Shown piece by piece: positions 7,271-15,726 of a stretch of 64,000 bases of DNA. The translations under genes were made by a program, and so were the position numbers. The notes under the pieces are model-generated. The model worked only from the letters and a program-made list of their open reading frames with translations, did not search any database and had not been told where the DNA came from. Numbering within the stretch: position 1 is the stretch's first letter; the number at the start of each line of letters is the position of its first letter. Origin of the DNA: Candidatus Aenigmatarchaeota archaeon (lineage in GTDB: Archaea > Aenigmatarchaeota > Aenigmatarchaeia > QMZS01). Location: contig JAFGCN010000009.1 in NCBI GenBank assembly GCA_016932615.1, forward strand, positions 124,001 to 188,000. Reading direction: 5' to 3'.

Positions 7271-8599
7271 ATGGGGGCTCGGATGATGAGAAGTATTTTT
7301 GTTTTAAGTCTGGTGTTGGTTTCTTGTATTGCCATCTTGTTTTTTTCAGTTAAGGAGGATTTGGCTTATTCTGAAACCGGGTCTTCAAACCTCTCTTGTC
7401 CCATGTTTAAGTGCAATATTTATCGTACGGGAAATGTTGACTTTGATCCTGGTAAAAACGGCATAGATTTTGGCATGGAAACAAGAGGAAGTAACGCTCC
7501 GGAACACGCAGAAAGGAAATTTATCAAAAAAACAGATGCCTTTGATTCTTCTCCCTTATTTGTTGACTTGGATTTAGACGGCAATGATGAGGTAATAACC
7601 TTTTATAAGAACACCATTTATAATATTACTTTGAAATCGAGGACGTTTACTGAGTTCATCATGGCAGTAAAGTATAAAGAAAATCTGACTGAATTGGAAA
7701 AGCTGGAATTTGGCGAGGGCTATTTGCTTTTGTGGAAATTTGATTTGCCTGCTGAGACCCACACTTCCTTCTCGGTTGGGGATTTTGATGCAGATGGACA
7801 TCCAGAAATTGCTTTTGGGTGCGACGATGGCAATTTGTATGTCCTTACTTCCGAGGGAAATCTTTTGTTCAAGTTCAAAACACAAGCAGAGGTTAGGTCG
7901 ACACCAGCAATTGTAGACTTGGAAGGGGACAGCAAGCAAGAAGTAGTGTTTGGGTCCAATGACGGGAATCTCTATGTCTTGGATGCGGAGGGGAACCTAA
8001 AATGGAAGTTTAGTGCGGGTGGAGAGGTGGTAAGTTCTCCAACCGTTTCTGGTGATTATGTGTCGTTTGGTTCGGACGATTCTTATCTATATATTCTGAG
8101 CCGAGAAAATTCCACTCTGCACTGCAAATTTAAAACCCGGGGGGCTGTGCGGAGTTCTCCTTTGCATTATAAGCACCGCCTATTTTTTGGATCCGATGAT
8201 GGTTATATTTATGAGCTGTCTGAGGACTGTAGTTTAATCAATGCGTATGAGACGAGTGGTCGGGTCAGGGGTTCTCCTGCTGTTTTTGGAGATTATGTGG
8301 TAGTTGGGTCTGAGGACGGCTACTTATACTATCTGGGTGAGTCGGGGTTAAGGAGTATCTTTCTGGGCTCTCCAATATATTCAACTCCTTGCTCGGCTGA
8401 GGACTGGCACTTGGTTTCTGTCTCAGAAGGGCGGGTGTATGCTATTAATTTAACCTCAAAGGAGATTCGATGGGAAAACCTTCTTGCCAGGGAATTTTCT
8501 TGTTCTCCATCAATAGGAAATGGGGGTTTATTTTCTTGTTTTTATCTTCCGTACGAAGAAAATGACGAGTATGCCGGATTTTTTATCGCTGTCCGTTAG
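7271..8599 (+). CDS. Exported PQQ/FG-GAP-type beta-propeller protein
   Basis: This 442-aa protein has an N-terminal signal/anchor helix (MRSIFVLSLVLVSCIAILFF) followed by repeated propeller blades of the type SDDGNLYVL..GNLLFKFKT..VRSTPAIVD. At least six blades can be read between about residues 165 and 400; the N-terminal part (80-110) has a DLDLDGNDEV calcium-type FG-GAP loop. Such propellers are binding scaffolds on the cell surface; no quinoprotein catalytic residues can be assigned. It is 18 nt after the first radical SAM gene and probably co-transcribed, so it may be the extracellular partner or client of the modification locus. The same kind of blade recurs in the ectodomain of the HerA-fusion protein at 32065. 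Three ATGs occur close together; the first is used here. Confidence 0.75.
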   Translation: MGARMMRSIFVLSLVLVSCIAILFFSVKEDLAYSETGSSNLSCPMFKCNIYRTGNVDFDPGKNGIDFGMETRGSNAPEHAERKFIKKTDAFDSSPLFVDLDLDGNDEVITFYKNTIYNITLKSRTFTEFIMAVKYKENLTELEKLEFGEGYLLLWKFDLPAETHTSFSVGDFDADGHPEIAFGCDDGNLYVLTSEGNLLFKFKTQAEVRSTPAIVDLEGDSKQEVVFGSNDGNLYVLDAEGNLKWKFSAGGEVVSSPTVSGDYVSFGSDDSYLYILSRENSTLHCKFKTRGAVRSSPLHYKHRLFFGSDDGYIYELSEDCSLINAYETSGRVRGSPAVFGDYVVVGSEDGYLYYLGESGLRSIFLGSPIYSTPCSAEDWHLVSVSEGRVYAINLTSKEIRWENLLAREFSCSPSIGNGGLFSCFYLPYEENDEYAGFFIAVR

Positions 8600-8756
8600 C
8601 GTAAAGACTCTGCCGTAAACTGTACGAGCAATAATTGAGTTTGGTTGGAGGGCTTGAGAGGTATGGGTGGGAAGGGTCAATGGCGCTTACGCTTAAATTT
8701 TAATTTTTAGTTAAGAGGGTCTGGCTTCAGGAAACTAGTATTTGGTTATGACTATT

Positions 8757-9680
8757 ATGAAAAAAACAATCTCTAAGAATATCTGCTTTGGCTATGGATG
8801 CAATAACAACTGTCTTCACTGCATAATTGGATATGGGCAGAGGAAGCAATACCGAGATTTGACTACTGGTGAGGTGAAGGCTAAATTGGATCTGCTGGTA
8901 TGTGAAGGGATTGGGCAGGTAATTTTTATTGGGGGTGAAGTTGCCATCCGTAACGATTTCTTCGAATTATTGGAATATGCGAAAGATAAGGGGCTAAAGG
9001 TACATATTGAAACAAATGGGCGGGTTTTCTGCAAGGAAGCATATTCCAAGAGGTTTCTGGAAATAATGCCTGAGGCAAGTATGATGATCAGCTTTCATTC
9101 TGCGACACCAAGCATTCATGATAGTATAACGCAGGTTTCAGGGTCGTTTGAGCAGAGTGTCAGGGGTATAAGGAACCTGAAAAAATATGGTTTGAAGCAT
9201 CTGCAGATAAACTGTGTTGTCTCAAAGCTCAACTATTTCTGTCTGGAAGAAAACCTCAGATTATTTAAGGGTCTCGGTGCAAATGAGGTTCATTTTACAT
9301 TAATGAGGGTGGGGGGAAACGCAATAGATAATCTGGACCGGGTTTTTGTTCCAATTAGGGAGATTCGACCCCATCTGATAAAGGCATTAGAACTTGGGAA
9401 AGAATTGGGTGTGAAGGTTCTCACCTATGGGTTTCCGTATTGTGTGATTCCGAAACATGAACAGTCGGTCTTTGAGAAAAATTTTCTTGAAACCTTCAGA
9501 TTGGGTGCCACTTACATATTTGATGAGCCGACGGGTATCTTAGATTGGCAAAAAGAACGGATATCTATGAAGGCCAAGCCAAAAGACTGCCGGCGCTGCA
9601 AACTATTCGGCATTTGTGAAGGTGTTTGGAAGGAGTACCTGACTAAAAATCTCTTGGAAAAAGAGCTCGTGCCCCAGTAG
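8757..9680 (+). CDS. Radical SAM enzyme with SPASM-like C-terminal cysteines (2)
   Basis: This 307-aa paralogue of the enzyme at 6263 has the cluster motif in GYGCNNNCLHC and a C-terminal CRRCKLFGICEGVWKEYL. The usual GGEP motif is GGEV here (IGGEVAIRNDF), an uncommon change in the strand that contacts the SAM amino group. The ATG at 8757 places the cysteine motif as in the paralogue and follows ACTATT, with a possible TATA at 8735-8744. ATG 8748 and TTG 8742 are in-frame alternatives. It is convergent, 33 bp away, with the gene for the His-rich 119-aa protein, a likely substrate. The function as a peptide-modifying radical SAM enzyme is inferred from the family and the neighbour. Confidence 0.83.
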   Translation: MKKTISKNICFGYGCNNNCLHCIIGYGQRKQYRDLTTGEVKAKLDLLVCEGIGQVIFIGGEVAIRNDFFELLEYAKDKGLKVHIETNGRVFCKEAYSKRFLEIMPEASMMISFHSATPSIHDSITQVSGSFEQSVRGIRNLKKYGLKHLQINCVVSKLNYFCLEENLRLFKGLGANEVHFTLMRVGGNAIDNLDRVFVPIREIRPHLIKALELGKELGVKVLTYGFPYCVIPKHEQSVFEKNFLETFRLGATYIFDEPTGILDWQKERISMKAKPKDCRRCKLFGICEGVWKEYLTKNLLEKELVPQ

Positions 9681-9713
9681 TTCTTGGGGTTTTCGTTTGC
9701 TATATCTCAAGAC

Positions 9714-10073
9714 TCATCCGTAATTAAGTACAATATTGTTGCCGTGTGCAGCATTTGCGTCACGGTGGCTATTGCTTCCATGAGCTGAATCATTGCAATG
9801 GCTTGAGGGTACACCGTCTGCATTGGAGTGGGAAGTGCCGCTGCCATGCCAGCCGGAATACCCCGAAGCTCCATTGCTGTGGCCACTGCTGTGTCCAGGA
9901 TCACAATGGTCGTGTTTTGAGGAAATATTCGCCCCGGTCACCATATGTGAAACAACATTTAGGGCATCAAGGCCTGCAAGCATCGCCCCTAAGGAAATCA
10001 GCACCTGCTTTTGCGCCCCGCCCTTCTCTTCCAGTATGAATGACCTAAGCTCTTTTTTGATGGCTGGAATCAT
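9714..10073 (-). CDS. His/Ser/Gly/Asn-rich small protein, candidate RiPP precursor
   Basis: The 119-aa protein falls into two halves. Residues 1-51 are leader-like: an amphipathic start (MIPAIKKELRSFILEEKGGA) and a hydrophobic stretch at about 24-41. Residues 52-119 are almost entirely His, Ser, Gly, Asn and Ala, with ten His, two Cys (57, 93), one Trp and HxS-like steps such as GHSSGHSNG and SHSNAD. This resembles leader-plus-core precursors modified by radical SAM enzymes, for example the His-Xaa-Ser systems. Two radical SAM genes lie within 4 kb, one of them convergent at 33 bp. The minus strand is preferred because it has an ACTATAAT box 21 nt before an ATTATG start, whereas the competing plus-strand frames begin nowhere sensible. 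A metal-binding surface protein is the main alternative. Confidence 0.6.
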   Translation of the reverse strand: MIPAIKKELRSFILEEKGGAQKQVLISLGAMLAGLDALNVVSHMVTGANISSKHDHCDPGHSSGHSNGASGYSGWHGSGTSHSNADGVPSSHCNDSAHGSNSHRDANAAHGNNIVLNYG

Positions 10074-10087
10074 AATATATACTCCTC

Positions 10088-10101
10088 TTATTATAGTTTA
10101 G
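10088..10101 (-). promoter_or_regulatory. TATA-like promoter of the His-rich protein gene
   Basis: On the minus strand the sequence reads AAACTATAATAAGAGG. Its centre is about 21 nt before the ATG at 10073, the spacing seen for other apparently leaderless genes in this window. Confidence 0.5.
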
Positions 10102-10141
10102 CCAAGTTCTTGCGGCACTATATTTTATCGGGAAATTATGT

Positions 10142-13100
10142 ATGGGGGCGCTTTTGGCGGCATCCTGTTTATCCAGGTATGCCCTTTTGGAAGGAGTGCG
10201 TAAATGCCGGTTGCTGCTGGCGCTTATTTTGCTTGCTGCACTGGCATTATTTGGCTATAATGGCCTTACGGGCTATTTTTTATTTTCTCAAGCCATTCCT
10301 CCTTCTGAAGTTTCAGGCGCTATTTCCGATAAGGATTTAGTTTCTTTGCAGGACGGGGTTTTTGCAGACCTCGGCTTCGAAAACCAGACTATTTTCTCAG
10401 CAACATTTGAGGTGGCCTCTTCTGGAAACTACCTCCTTGCCCTAGGAGCTTATTGCAATGATTCTTTAGGCCTGAGAATATTTCACCATTCCGATTGCAT
10501 ATATGATTCCGGACTTGAAAGCAGAGTTGAGGTGCCTTTAGAGCTTTCAGAAGGAAACCATACCTTTGAGTTCTATGTTGAGCAGCATTCTCCTGAAGTT
10601 CCTAGGACCTCTCCGGCAGTTATGACGGGATTTTTTCTGGAAGGTGAAGAGAATTTGGGGGAGGAAGGAGGCGGCGAAGGCGATTCGACAGAGCCCGAAA
10701 GTGGCACCAAAGAAACTGAAAACTCGGGGCCTTCAACAGAATCAGATGCTTCTTCAGATGAATGTGCTTCTTGTGGTGATTCTTCCTCTTCTTCTGAGGT
10801 TTTGTCCTATGAAGATTCTGAACCTTCGGCAGATAAAGGATTAGAATCTGAGGATGCGCCCGTTAGCGAAGAGGAATTGGATTTAACTGAACGGGATCTG
10901 CAGGATTCCACTTCAATAGTGGATGAGGAAAGCAGCCCTCTGGAAGATGCAGAAGAGGGCTCTGAAGGGCTTCCGGTGGTTGATATCATCCCAGAGACTC
11001 CCTTGGCAGAGGACTCTTCCCCGGGGTCAGGATATGATGAGGTTAACCAGAATGCTGGCGAGACTGTATCTGAAGAGAGTGAGCCCTTGCTACAGCATGC
11101 GGCCGATTTTAATGATTCGAAGGTTTCGGGCGAGGGCGCGGAATTGGAACCCTTGAATATTTCTGAGTTAAATCTAACGGATGATGTGGGCTTTGAAGAG
11201 GAGGAAAACCTGCCAGGAGATAATATGCTGCAGAATGATACTGAGAGCAATTTGAGTGAATCTGGCGATGTGAATGGTTCTGCCTCTGGCTCTGGTGAGC
11301 TGCCAGTTGAGTTGACGGAGGAGCCCGGTGAGGAATTGGCTGGGGATTCGGGCGTATTAGACACAAACCTTTCCGAGCCGCCAGGAAATGTCTCTGGCGA
11401 AGTCGAGAGCCAGCGCATACTTTTAAGGATAGACTATATTCTGCTTTTGCCAAAACAGGAAATTCCTTCACAGGAAAACCTTACTGGGCTGGCTCCTGAG
11501 AACGATACCTTCATAAACCAGACTCTGCAAAATGAAACTCCGGAATTACTTAATGAAACTAACGAAACTTTCCTGATTAATGAAACTGCACTCCTAAATG
11601 ATACTGAGTTTCCCAGTCAGGAGCCAAAGTTCATTGTTGAGTCAGAGTTGATACAGGGAGAAGTTTTATTGGGGCATCCAGTTTCCTGGAAGAAAATTAT
11701 CAAGCTCTCCAATCCATCAAACCAGACCCTTTCTGAAGAGCTTCTCTTGGAAGTTCCCGCAGATGCCCTGGAGGTTAGGGTTTTCCTGAACGGGGACGAA
11801 ATTCCCTATGAGGAACCAATGGGTGTTTTGGTTGTTTCCGAAGAATCTGCCTTGGTTGAGGTTGAATTTGAGACAGCACCACTGGAAGTTGAGCTTTTTG
11901 AAGATGAAATTCTGCTGTCCGAAGTTTTGCCTCCGGAGGCAGAAAATATCGAGGTCTTTGAGAGGGGACAGAGAAAGCATGTTTTTCGGACAAGGTTGGA
12001 TGTTGATAAGAGGATTGTGCTCCGGGAGAAAAAGCTGCGCCTTTCACAAAAGTCCTCTCTTCCTTACCAAAATGTCTCCCTCAACATTTCGGACTTTTTT
12101 GGAGACCTTGAGGGGAAATTGGAAGTTGGCTCAGGAAATAATGCCTTTTTAGCGGATTCCGGGCCTGGAAGGGATAGGCAAATACTGATTTCGGAGATTT
12201 CCGGGATAAAGGACCTTCCGGAGCAGGCAGAGGGCAGGCCGGAGAAAAAATCTCCGGGAAGAATGAGCTCTTTTTCCGAAGACCCGGGTGAAGTTTTGCC
12301 TTCAGACCTCTTGGAGAATGGCTCTCAGGAAAATTTTACGGGAGCTGAGCTTGTTCTGGTGCCAGGAGGTGGCGAGAATGGCACGGTGGTGATTTCCTTG
12401 ACTGGACAGGCCATTCAGGGTAGGGCTGCTGTGGGAGAGCCCGTGACGTGGAACCTATCCTATGAATCATTGCAGGTTTTATATGAAACTTCTGCACCTA
12501 GCACAGAGGTAAAAACTAGGTCTGGAGGAATCCTAGTGCGCGTGTTTTCCAATGTCTCAATGCACTATCAAAATGTTTCTGCTTCTGTGGCTCTCCCAAA
12601 CAGTGCTTCTCAGCCCAAGATATATCACCTTCGTGATGGAGTAAGAGTGGAGGTTACCACGCAGCCAGAGTACTCGGTAGACTACCTGGACCAAAACAAT
12701 GATTCTCTTTATGACCTGCTTGTGTGGGATGTTCCTCAGCTTTCGGAGCAGGAGTTTGAGATAGACCTTGTCATACTGAATGTGCAGTCTTACCCGATAG
12801 TGGGTCTTAATTGGACGGTCATGTTTAACACAACGGGTACTGCAAACCTGACCATAACCGCTGTAGATGGAACAACCTGGACCAATTTTTCTGAGCTTTC
12901 CAGCGACGAAAGCCCGGAATACGGCTATGACCTGAAGTTTTTGGAATTGAGGTGTGGCGACGAGCCAGTCGCCTATGGATGGCAAGGGGATTCTGTTTTT
13001 GTGGAGAACTATTCCTGCAATTCAACCGGATTTGAAACTTCAAAAGTCCTTAGCGCAGGAAAGCACGACATTGAGTTTAAGTTTGGGGAGGTCATTGCCT

Positions 13101-13771
13101 ATGCTCACAACAATGCCTTGACAGAGGAGCCCTGGTGTTATGACGGCTCGGGGTATGACTGCAAAGTTAATTGTACGCACAGGGCATATGTGTGCGACAA
13201 TCAGACATGGAATTCCACTTGCCGAATTGTCATGTATGATCGGAGGGGATACTGCAATGACAGCACGGCATTAGAAAGCACCATAGACATGACCTCATGC
13301 ACAAACTGGGACAATCCTGAGGCCTGCCTTCAGGTAGGAACTTTACCGAACTATTTCTATGCCTGGGCACATCACCAGGACCAGGGCTCTTCCACCAGCT
13401 TATATATGAACACCACAGACAACATGAATGGCGACACCTGCCAGGGCCACTGTGAGTGCAAGGCAGGGCAAAGCAGATGGGCAATTGGCGGAGAGACGGC
13501 AAGCACGAACTGCTGCGGTGATGATGCAAGCGAGTACCGGATTGTTTCCAACTATGGCACGGGGATGGACGGCTCACCAGACAATACCGACGCCTGCTGC
13601 ACGGCAAGCAACAAATGTGTGGATAATGGCAGTTGCTATAGTTCCACAGCATCTTTTGATGCAGACGGCGACGGCGACACCGATTACTGCAATGCTGGGA
13701 CCTGGGTTGACTGCAACTCTGCAGCAAACTGCCCGTCAGGCATGACTTGCAGTTCCAACAACTGCGTGTAA
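10142..13771 (+). CDS. Membrane-anchored acidic surface protein with C-terminal Cys-rich module
   Basis: This 1209-aa protein has an N-terminal hydrophobic helix (about 23-50) without a clear cleavage site. A first small beta domain follows, then about 250 residues that are very rich in Glu, Ser and Asp (170-420) and probably form a stalk. Two beta domains come next, each beginning with a (V/L)GxPVxW motif (LGHPVSW near 512, VGEPVTW near 767), a motif also present in the proteins at 28052 and 42659. A domain starting YPIVGLNWTV then leads to a roughly 210-aa Cys-rich module (from 13136) ending in a Ca-type loop, DADGDGDTDYC, and a CSSNNC terminus. The next gene carries the last two parts in the same order. 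N-glycosylation sequons are dense. It is a surface protein of unknown ligand. Confidence 0.8.
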   Translation: MGALLAASCLSRYALLEGVRKCRLLLALILLAALALFGYNGLTGYFLFSQAIPPSEVSGAISDKDLVSLQDGVFADLGFENQTIFSATFEVASSGNYLLALGAYCNDSLGLRIFHHSDCIYDSGLESRVEVPLELSEGNHTFEFYVEQHSPEVPRTSPAVMTGFFLEGEENLGEEGGGEGDSTEPESGTKETENSGPSTESDASSDECASCGDSSSSSEVLSYEDSEPSADKGLESEDAPVSEEELDLTERDLQDSTSIVDEESSPLEDAEEGSEGLPVVDIIPETPLAEDSSPGSGYDEVNQNAGETVSEESEPLLQHAADFNDSKVSGEGAELEPLNISELNLTDDVGFEEEENLPGDNMLQNDTESNLSESGDVNGSASGSGELPVELTEEPGEELAGDSGVLDTNLSEPPGNVSGEVESQRILLRIDYILLLPKQEIPSQENLTGLAPENDTFINQTLQNETPELLNETNETFLINETALLNDTEFPSQEPKFIVESELIQGEVLLGHPVSWKKIIKLSNPSNQTLSEELLLEVPADALEVRVFLNGDEIPYEEPMGVLVVSEESALVEVEFETAPLEVELFEDEILLSEVLPPEAENIEVFERGQRKHVFRTRLDVDKRIVLREKKLRLSQKSSLPYQNVSLNISDFFGDLEGKLEVGSGNNAFLADSGPGRDRQILISEISGIKDLPEQAEGRPEKKSPGRMSSFSEDPGEVLPSDLLENGSQENFTGAELVLVPGGGENGTVVISLTGQAIQGRAAVGEPVTWNLSYESLQVLYETSAPSTEVKTRSGGILVRVFSNVSMHYQNVSASVALPNSASQPKIYHLRDGVRVEVTTQPEYSVDYLDQNNDSLYDLLVWDVPQLSEQEFEIDLVILNVQSYPIVGLNWTVMFNTTGTANLTITAVDGTTWTNFSELSSDESPEYGYDLKFLELRCGDEPVAYGWQGDSVFVENYSCNSTGFETSKVLSAGKHDIEFKFGEVIAYAHNNALTEEPWCYDGSGYDCKVNCTHRAYVCDNQTWNSTCRIVMYDRRGYCNDSTALESTIDMTSCTNWDNPEACLQVGTLPNYFYAWAHHQDQGSSTSLYMNTTDNMNGDTCQGHCECKAGQSRWAIGGETASTNCCGDDASEYRIVSNYGTGMDGSPDNTDACCTASNKCVDNGSCYSSTASFDADGDGDTDYCNAGTWVDCNSAANCPSGMTCSSNNCV
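13658..13771 (+). repeat. 114-bp duplicated gene end, copy 1
   Basis: The last 114 bp of this gene and the next (14788-14901) are nearly identical, differing at roughly eight positions, most of them silent. The rest of the shared module is far more diverged, which suggests gene conversion or a recent local duplication. Confidence 0.85.
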
Positions 13772-13794
13772 ACCTTTCCTAAATAGGTATTATT

Positions 13795-14901
13795 ATGGTG
13801 GCTGTTCAAAGGAGGCAGATTCTGGCAGCGTTTGCGGTAGTTACAATTGGGATGGGCATTCTTTATTTTGGGGGATCAGGATTCTTGCAGGGCTTTTTCG
13901 TTGGACCAGATGAGGCCGAGCCGGTAAACCTATGGATAGTCAATCACCAGAGTTACCCAAATATTGGGGGGAACTGGACTGTCGTGTTTTTTACGAATGG
14001 CACAGCGAACCTTACGGTACGCCCAATAAACGGGACCTATTATGGAGAAGATATTAACTTCCTTGAAGTCCGCTGTATGGGGAAGCTAGTAGCGCCGACA
14101 TACCTTGGCGAATATGTATTTTTTGAAAATTACTTCTGCGAAGGCGCAAGCACAGAAACTTCGCAGGTTGTAAGCTTTGGGCGGCATGATATAGAGTTTT
14201 CGTTTGGCACCATCTTGGATATCGCCCATAATGGGGCCTTATATACTCTACCCCGTAACTGCGTAGACGGCTCAGGTGAAACCTGTAGCGATTACTGCTC
14301 CCTCAGGGTTTATGTTTGCGACACGGCATCCCCCTGCACCACCCGAATAGTCATGACCGAAAAGAGAGGCAGTTGTTCTGACAGCACATGGTATGAGCAG
14401 GCGTTTGACCCCTCATCATGCACTAATTTTGACAACCCGGAGGTGTGCCTTGGAGCTGGCTCAAACCCGAACTATTTTTATATATGGGCAAGAAGCGGAG
14501 ATTATGAACAAACCTCAAATATAGGCCAGCTTTATGCCTTTTCCACAAATGACCTTGATGGTGACACCTGCCAGGGCCATTGTGACTGTATAGCAGGCCA
14601 ACTTCGTTGGAATATTGGGGGGGAAGTAGCATCTACAAGCTGCTGCGGCGATGATTCTGGGGAGTATCGAGTGCAACAGGTATTTGGGACGGGAATGGAT
14701 GGTTTGGCAGACGAAACAGATGCCTGCTGCACGGCAAGCAATTCGTGCGTTAATTATGGCAACTGCTATTCGACGGCTTCCAGCGTTGATGCAGACGGCG
14801 ACGGCGACACAGATTACTGCAATGCTGGAACCTGGGTTGACTGCAACTCTGCAGCAAACTGCCCATCAGGCATGACTTGCACTTCGAATAATTGCGTGTA
14901 A
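13795..14901 (+). CDS. Surface protein with Cys-rich module (short paralogue)
   Basis: This 368-aa protein has an N-terminal membrane helix (about 9-32). A domain beginning YPNIGGNWTV follows, then the Cys-rich module from 14259 onward. It is essentially the C-terminal third of the upstream 1209-aa protein given its own anchor. Conserved module landmarks are C-x-DGSG, PNYFYIWA, DTCQGHC, CCGDD, GTGMD, ACC, DADGDGDTDYC and a C-x5-C-x4-C-x5-C end. The many paired cysteines imply disulfides and an extracytoplasmic location. The start is an ATTATG; a CTAAATAG box lies only about 13 nt upstream, so the promoter is not certain. A T-rich tract follows the stop. Confidence 0.82.
   Translation: MVAVQRRQILAAFAVVTIGMGILYFGGSGFLQGFFVGPDEAEPVNLWIVNHQSYPNIGGNWTVVFFTNGTANLTVRPINGTYYGEDINFLEVRCMGKLVAPTYLGEYVFFENYFCEGASTETSQVVSFGRHDIEFSFGTILDIAHNGALYTLPRNCVDGSGETCSDYCSLRVYVCDTASPCTTRIVMTEKRGSCSDSTWYEQAFDPSSCTNFDNPEVCLGAGSNPNYFYIWARSGDYEQTSNIGQLYAFSTNDLDGDTCQGHCDCIAGQLRWNIGGEVASTSCCGDDSGEYRVQQVFGTGMDGLADETDACCTASNSCVNYGNCYSTASSVDADGDGDTDYCNAGTWVDCNSAANCPSGMTCTSNNCV
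14788..14901 (+). repeat. 114-bp duplicated gene end, copy 2
   Basis: Second copy of the near-identical segment at 13658-13771. It encodes the calcium-type loop and the terminal four-cysteine motif. Confidence 0.85.
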
Positions 14902-14921
14902 TTCTTCTTATTTGGTTTTTT
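14902..14921 (+). terminator. T-rich terminator-like tract
   Basis: Directly after the stop is TTCTTCTTATTTGG followed by a run of six T (14916-14921). T-rich tracts of this kind are the usual archaeal termination signal. Confidence 0.4.
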
Positions 14922-15262
14922 GCCCCATTAGCTTGATGCCCACAGCGCTTCAGAATTTTTGAGACAGAGCGGCATTTTAACATATCCTCTAAGGGACTGA
15001 AACCTTGGACCCAAAGCCATTTTCTCTGAAGGGGCATATTCTGCCAAATCTGCAGGTTATGGACTATCTTCATCGGGAGTTTTCATTTTAGTGTGATCGG
15101 TTCACGTCCAGGATTGCCTTTGGCATTGAAACGATTTGGGATCATTCCCCATCCAGCACCAGTACCGTTTAATAGGCGGTCTGGCTCTGGTTTGTCCACT
15201 TATTGCCTTTAACTATAGAATGCAAATTTAGTTATTGGATGGACATATGTGTCCAACAGACC
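14922..15262. other. Intergenic region upstream of the regulator-adhesin operon
   Basis: I see no convincing gene in these 341 bases; the open frames are short and lack sensible starts. It is the longest gene-free stretch in the window outside the tRNA introns. The last 30 bases hold the palindrome and promoter described separately. The remainder could carry regulatory sites that I cannot define. Confidence 0.5.
15235..15256 (+). promoter_or_regulatory. Palindromic operator-like site before the winged-HTH genes
   Basis: The core GGACATATGTGTCC (15241-15254) has inverted arms GGACA/TGTCC, and TTGGA/TCCAA arms flank it. It begins about 22 nt before the ATG at 15263, where the TATA element is expected, and a further GGACAT half-site follows at 15265. 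Placement over the promoter suggests autorepression by the winged-HTH proteins encoded next. Confidence 0.45.
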
Positions 15263-15466
15263 ATGGACATAGAGCATAGAATACTTGAAATATTGGAAAA
15301 AAACAGTGAAGGGGTTACCTTACTGGAGCTTGCCAGCTGGATTGAGGTGCACAGGCATACGCTGACAAAGTATGTCTACAAGCTGGAGGGTGAAAACCGG
15401 ATAAAGATAAGGAAGGTGGGCATTGCCAAGCTCTGCTATCTGGCGGATAGGGGGTGCAGCAGATGA
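15263..15466 (+). CDS. Small winged-HTH DNA-binding protein (1)
   Basis: This 67-aa protein is little more than a helix-turn-helix: IEHRILEILEKNSEGVTL, then LASWIEVHRHTLTKYVYKLE as the recognition region, then a short wing (IKIRKVGIAKLCYL). It resembles MarR/ArsR-type and archaeal DUF-type wHTH regulators stripped to the core. The ATG at 15263 begins just where the domain starts; earlier in-frame starts would add a stretch that covers the palindrome. It overlaps the next wHTH gene by an ATGA, so the two are translated together. Confidence 0.7.
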   Translation: MDIEHRILEILEKNSEGVTLLELASWIEVHRHTLTKYVYKLEGENRIKIRKVGIAKLCYLADRGCSR

Positions 15467-15726
15467 ATGGAATCGAGAAGCGGATTGTAGAGCTTTTGAA
15501 AACTGAACGTGGCGGTCTTAATATTTCCTCTATTTCGAGGCGCCTTGGAGTCGAGAGAGTGACTCTCACAAACCACCTTTACCGGCTCATGGGGAGCAAA
15601 ACAATAAGGATGCACCCCACAGGGAATGAAAAATTGTGTTTTCTTGAGGATACCTTGGCAAAGGACTGCCTGCAAAGAAATGTTCTGCCCTTATTATTGG
15701 CAGAGGGGTTTGAAGATGGTGACTAA
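15463..15726 (+). CDS. Small winged-HTH DNA-binding protein (2)
   Basis: This 87-aa paralogue of the preceding protein has GIEKRIVELLKTERGGLN, then ISRRLGVERVTLTNHLYRLM as recognition helix, and a wing (IRMHPTGNEKLCFLED). About 20 extra C-terminal residues could be a dimerisation helix. It starts in the ATGA overlap with gene 1 and its last 11 nt overlap the start of the 3925-aa adhesin gene. Three genes are therefore coupled in a row, and the regulators are made whenever the adhesin is. A homo- or heterodimeric autoregulator is the simplest reading. Confidence 0.7.
   Translation: MNGIEKRIVELLKTERGGLNISSISRRLGVERVTLTNHLYRLMGSKTIRMHPTGNEKLCFLEDTLAKDCLQRNVLPLLLAEGFEDGD

Noticed and set aside
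10807-11418. Ser/Pro-rich minus-strand open frame opposite the Glu/Ser-rich stalk
   Set aside because: It is the mirror of low-complexity GAA/TCT codons; the plus strand has the signal, domains and paralogues.
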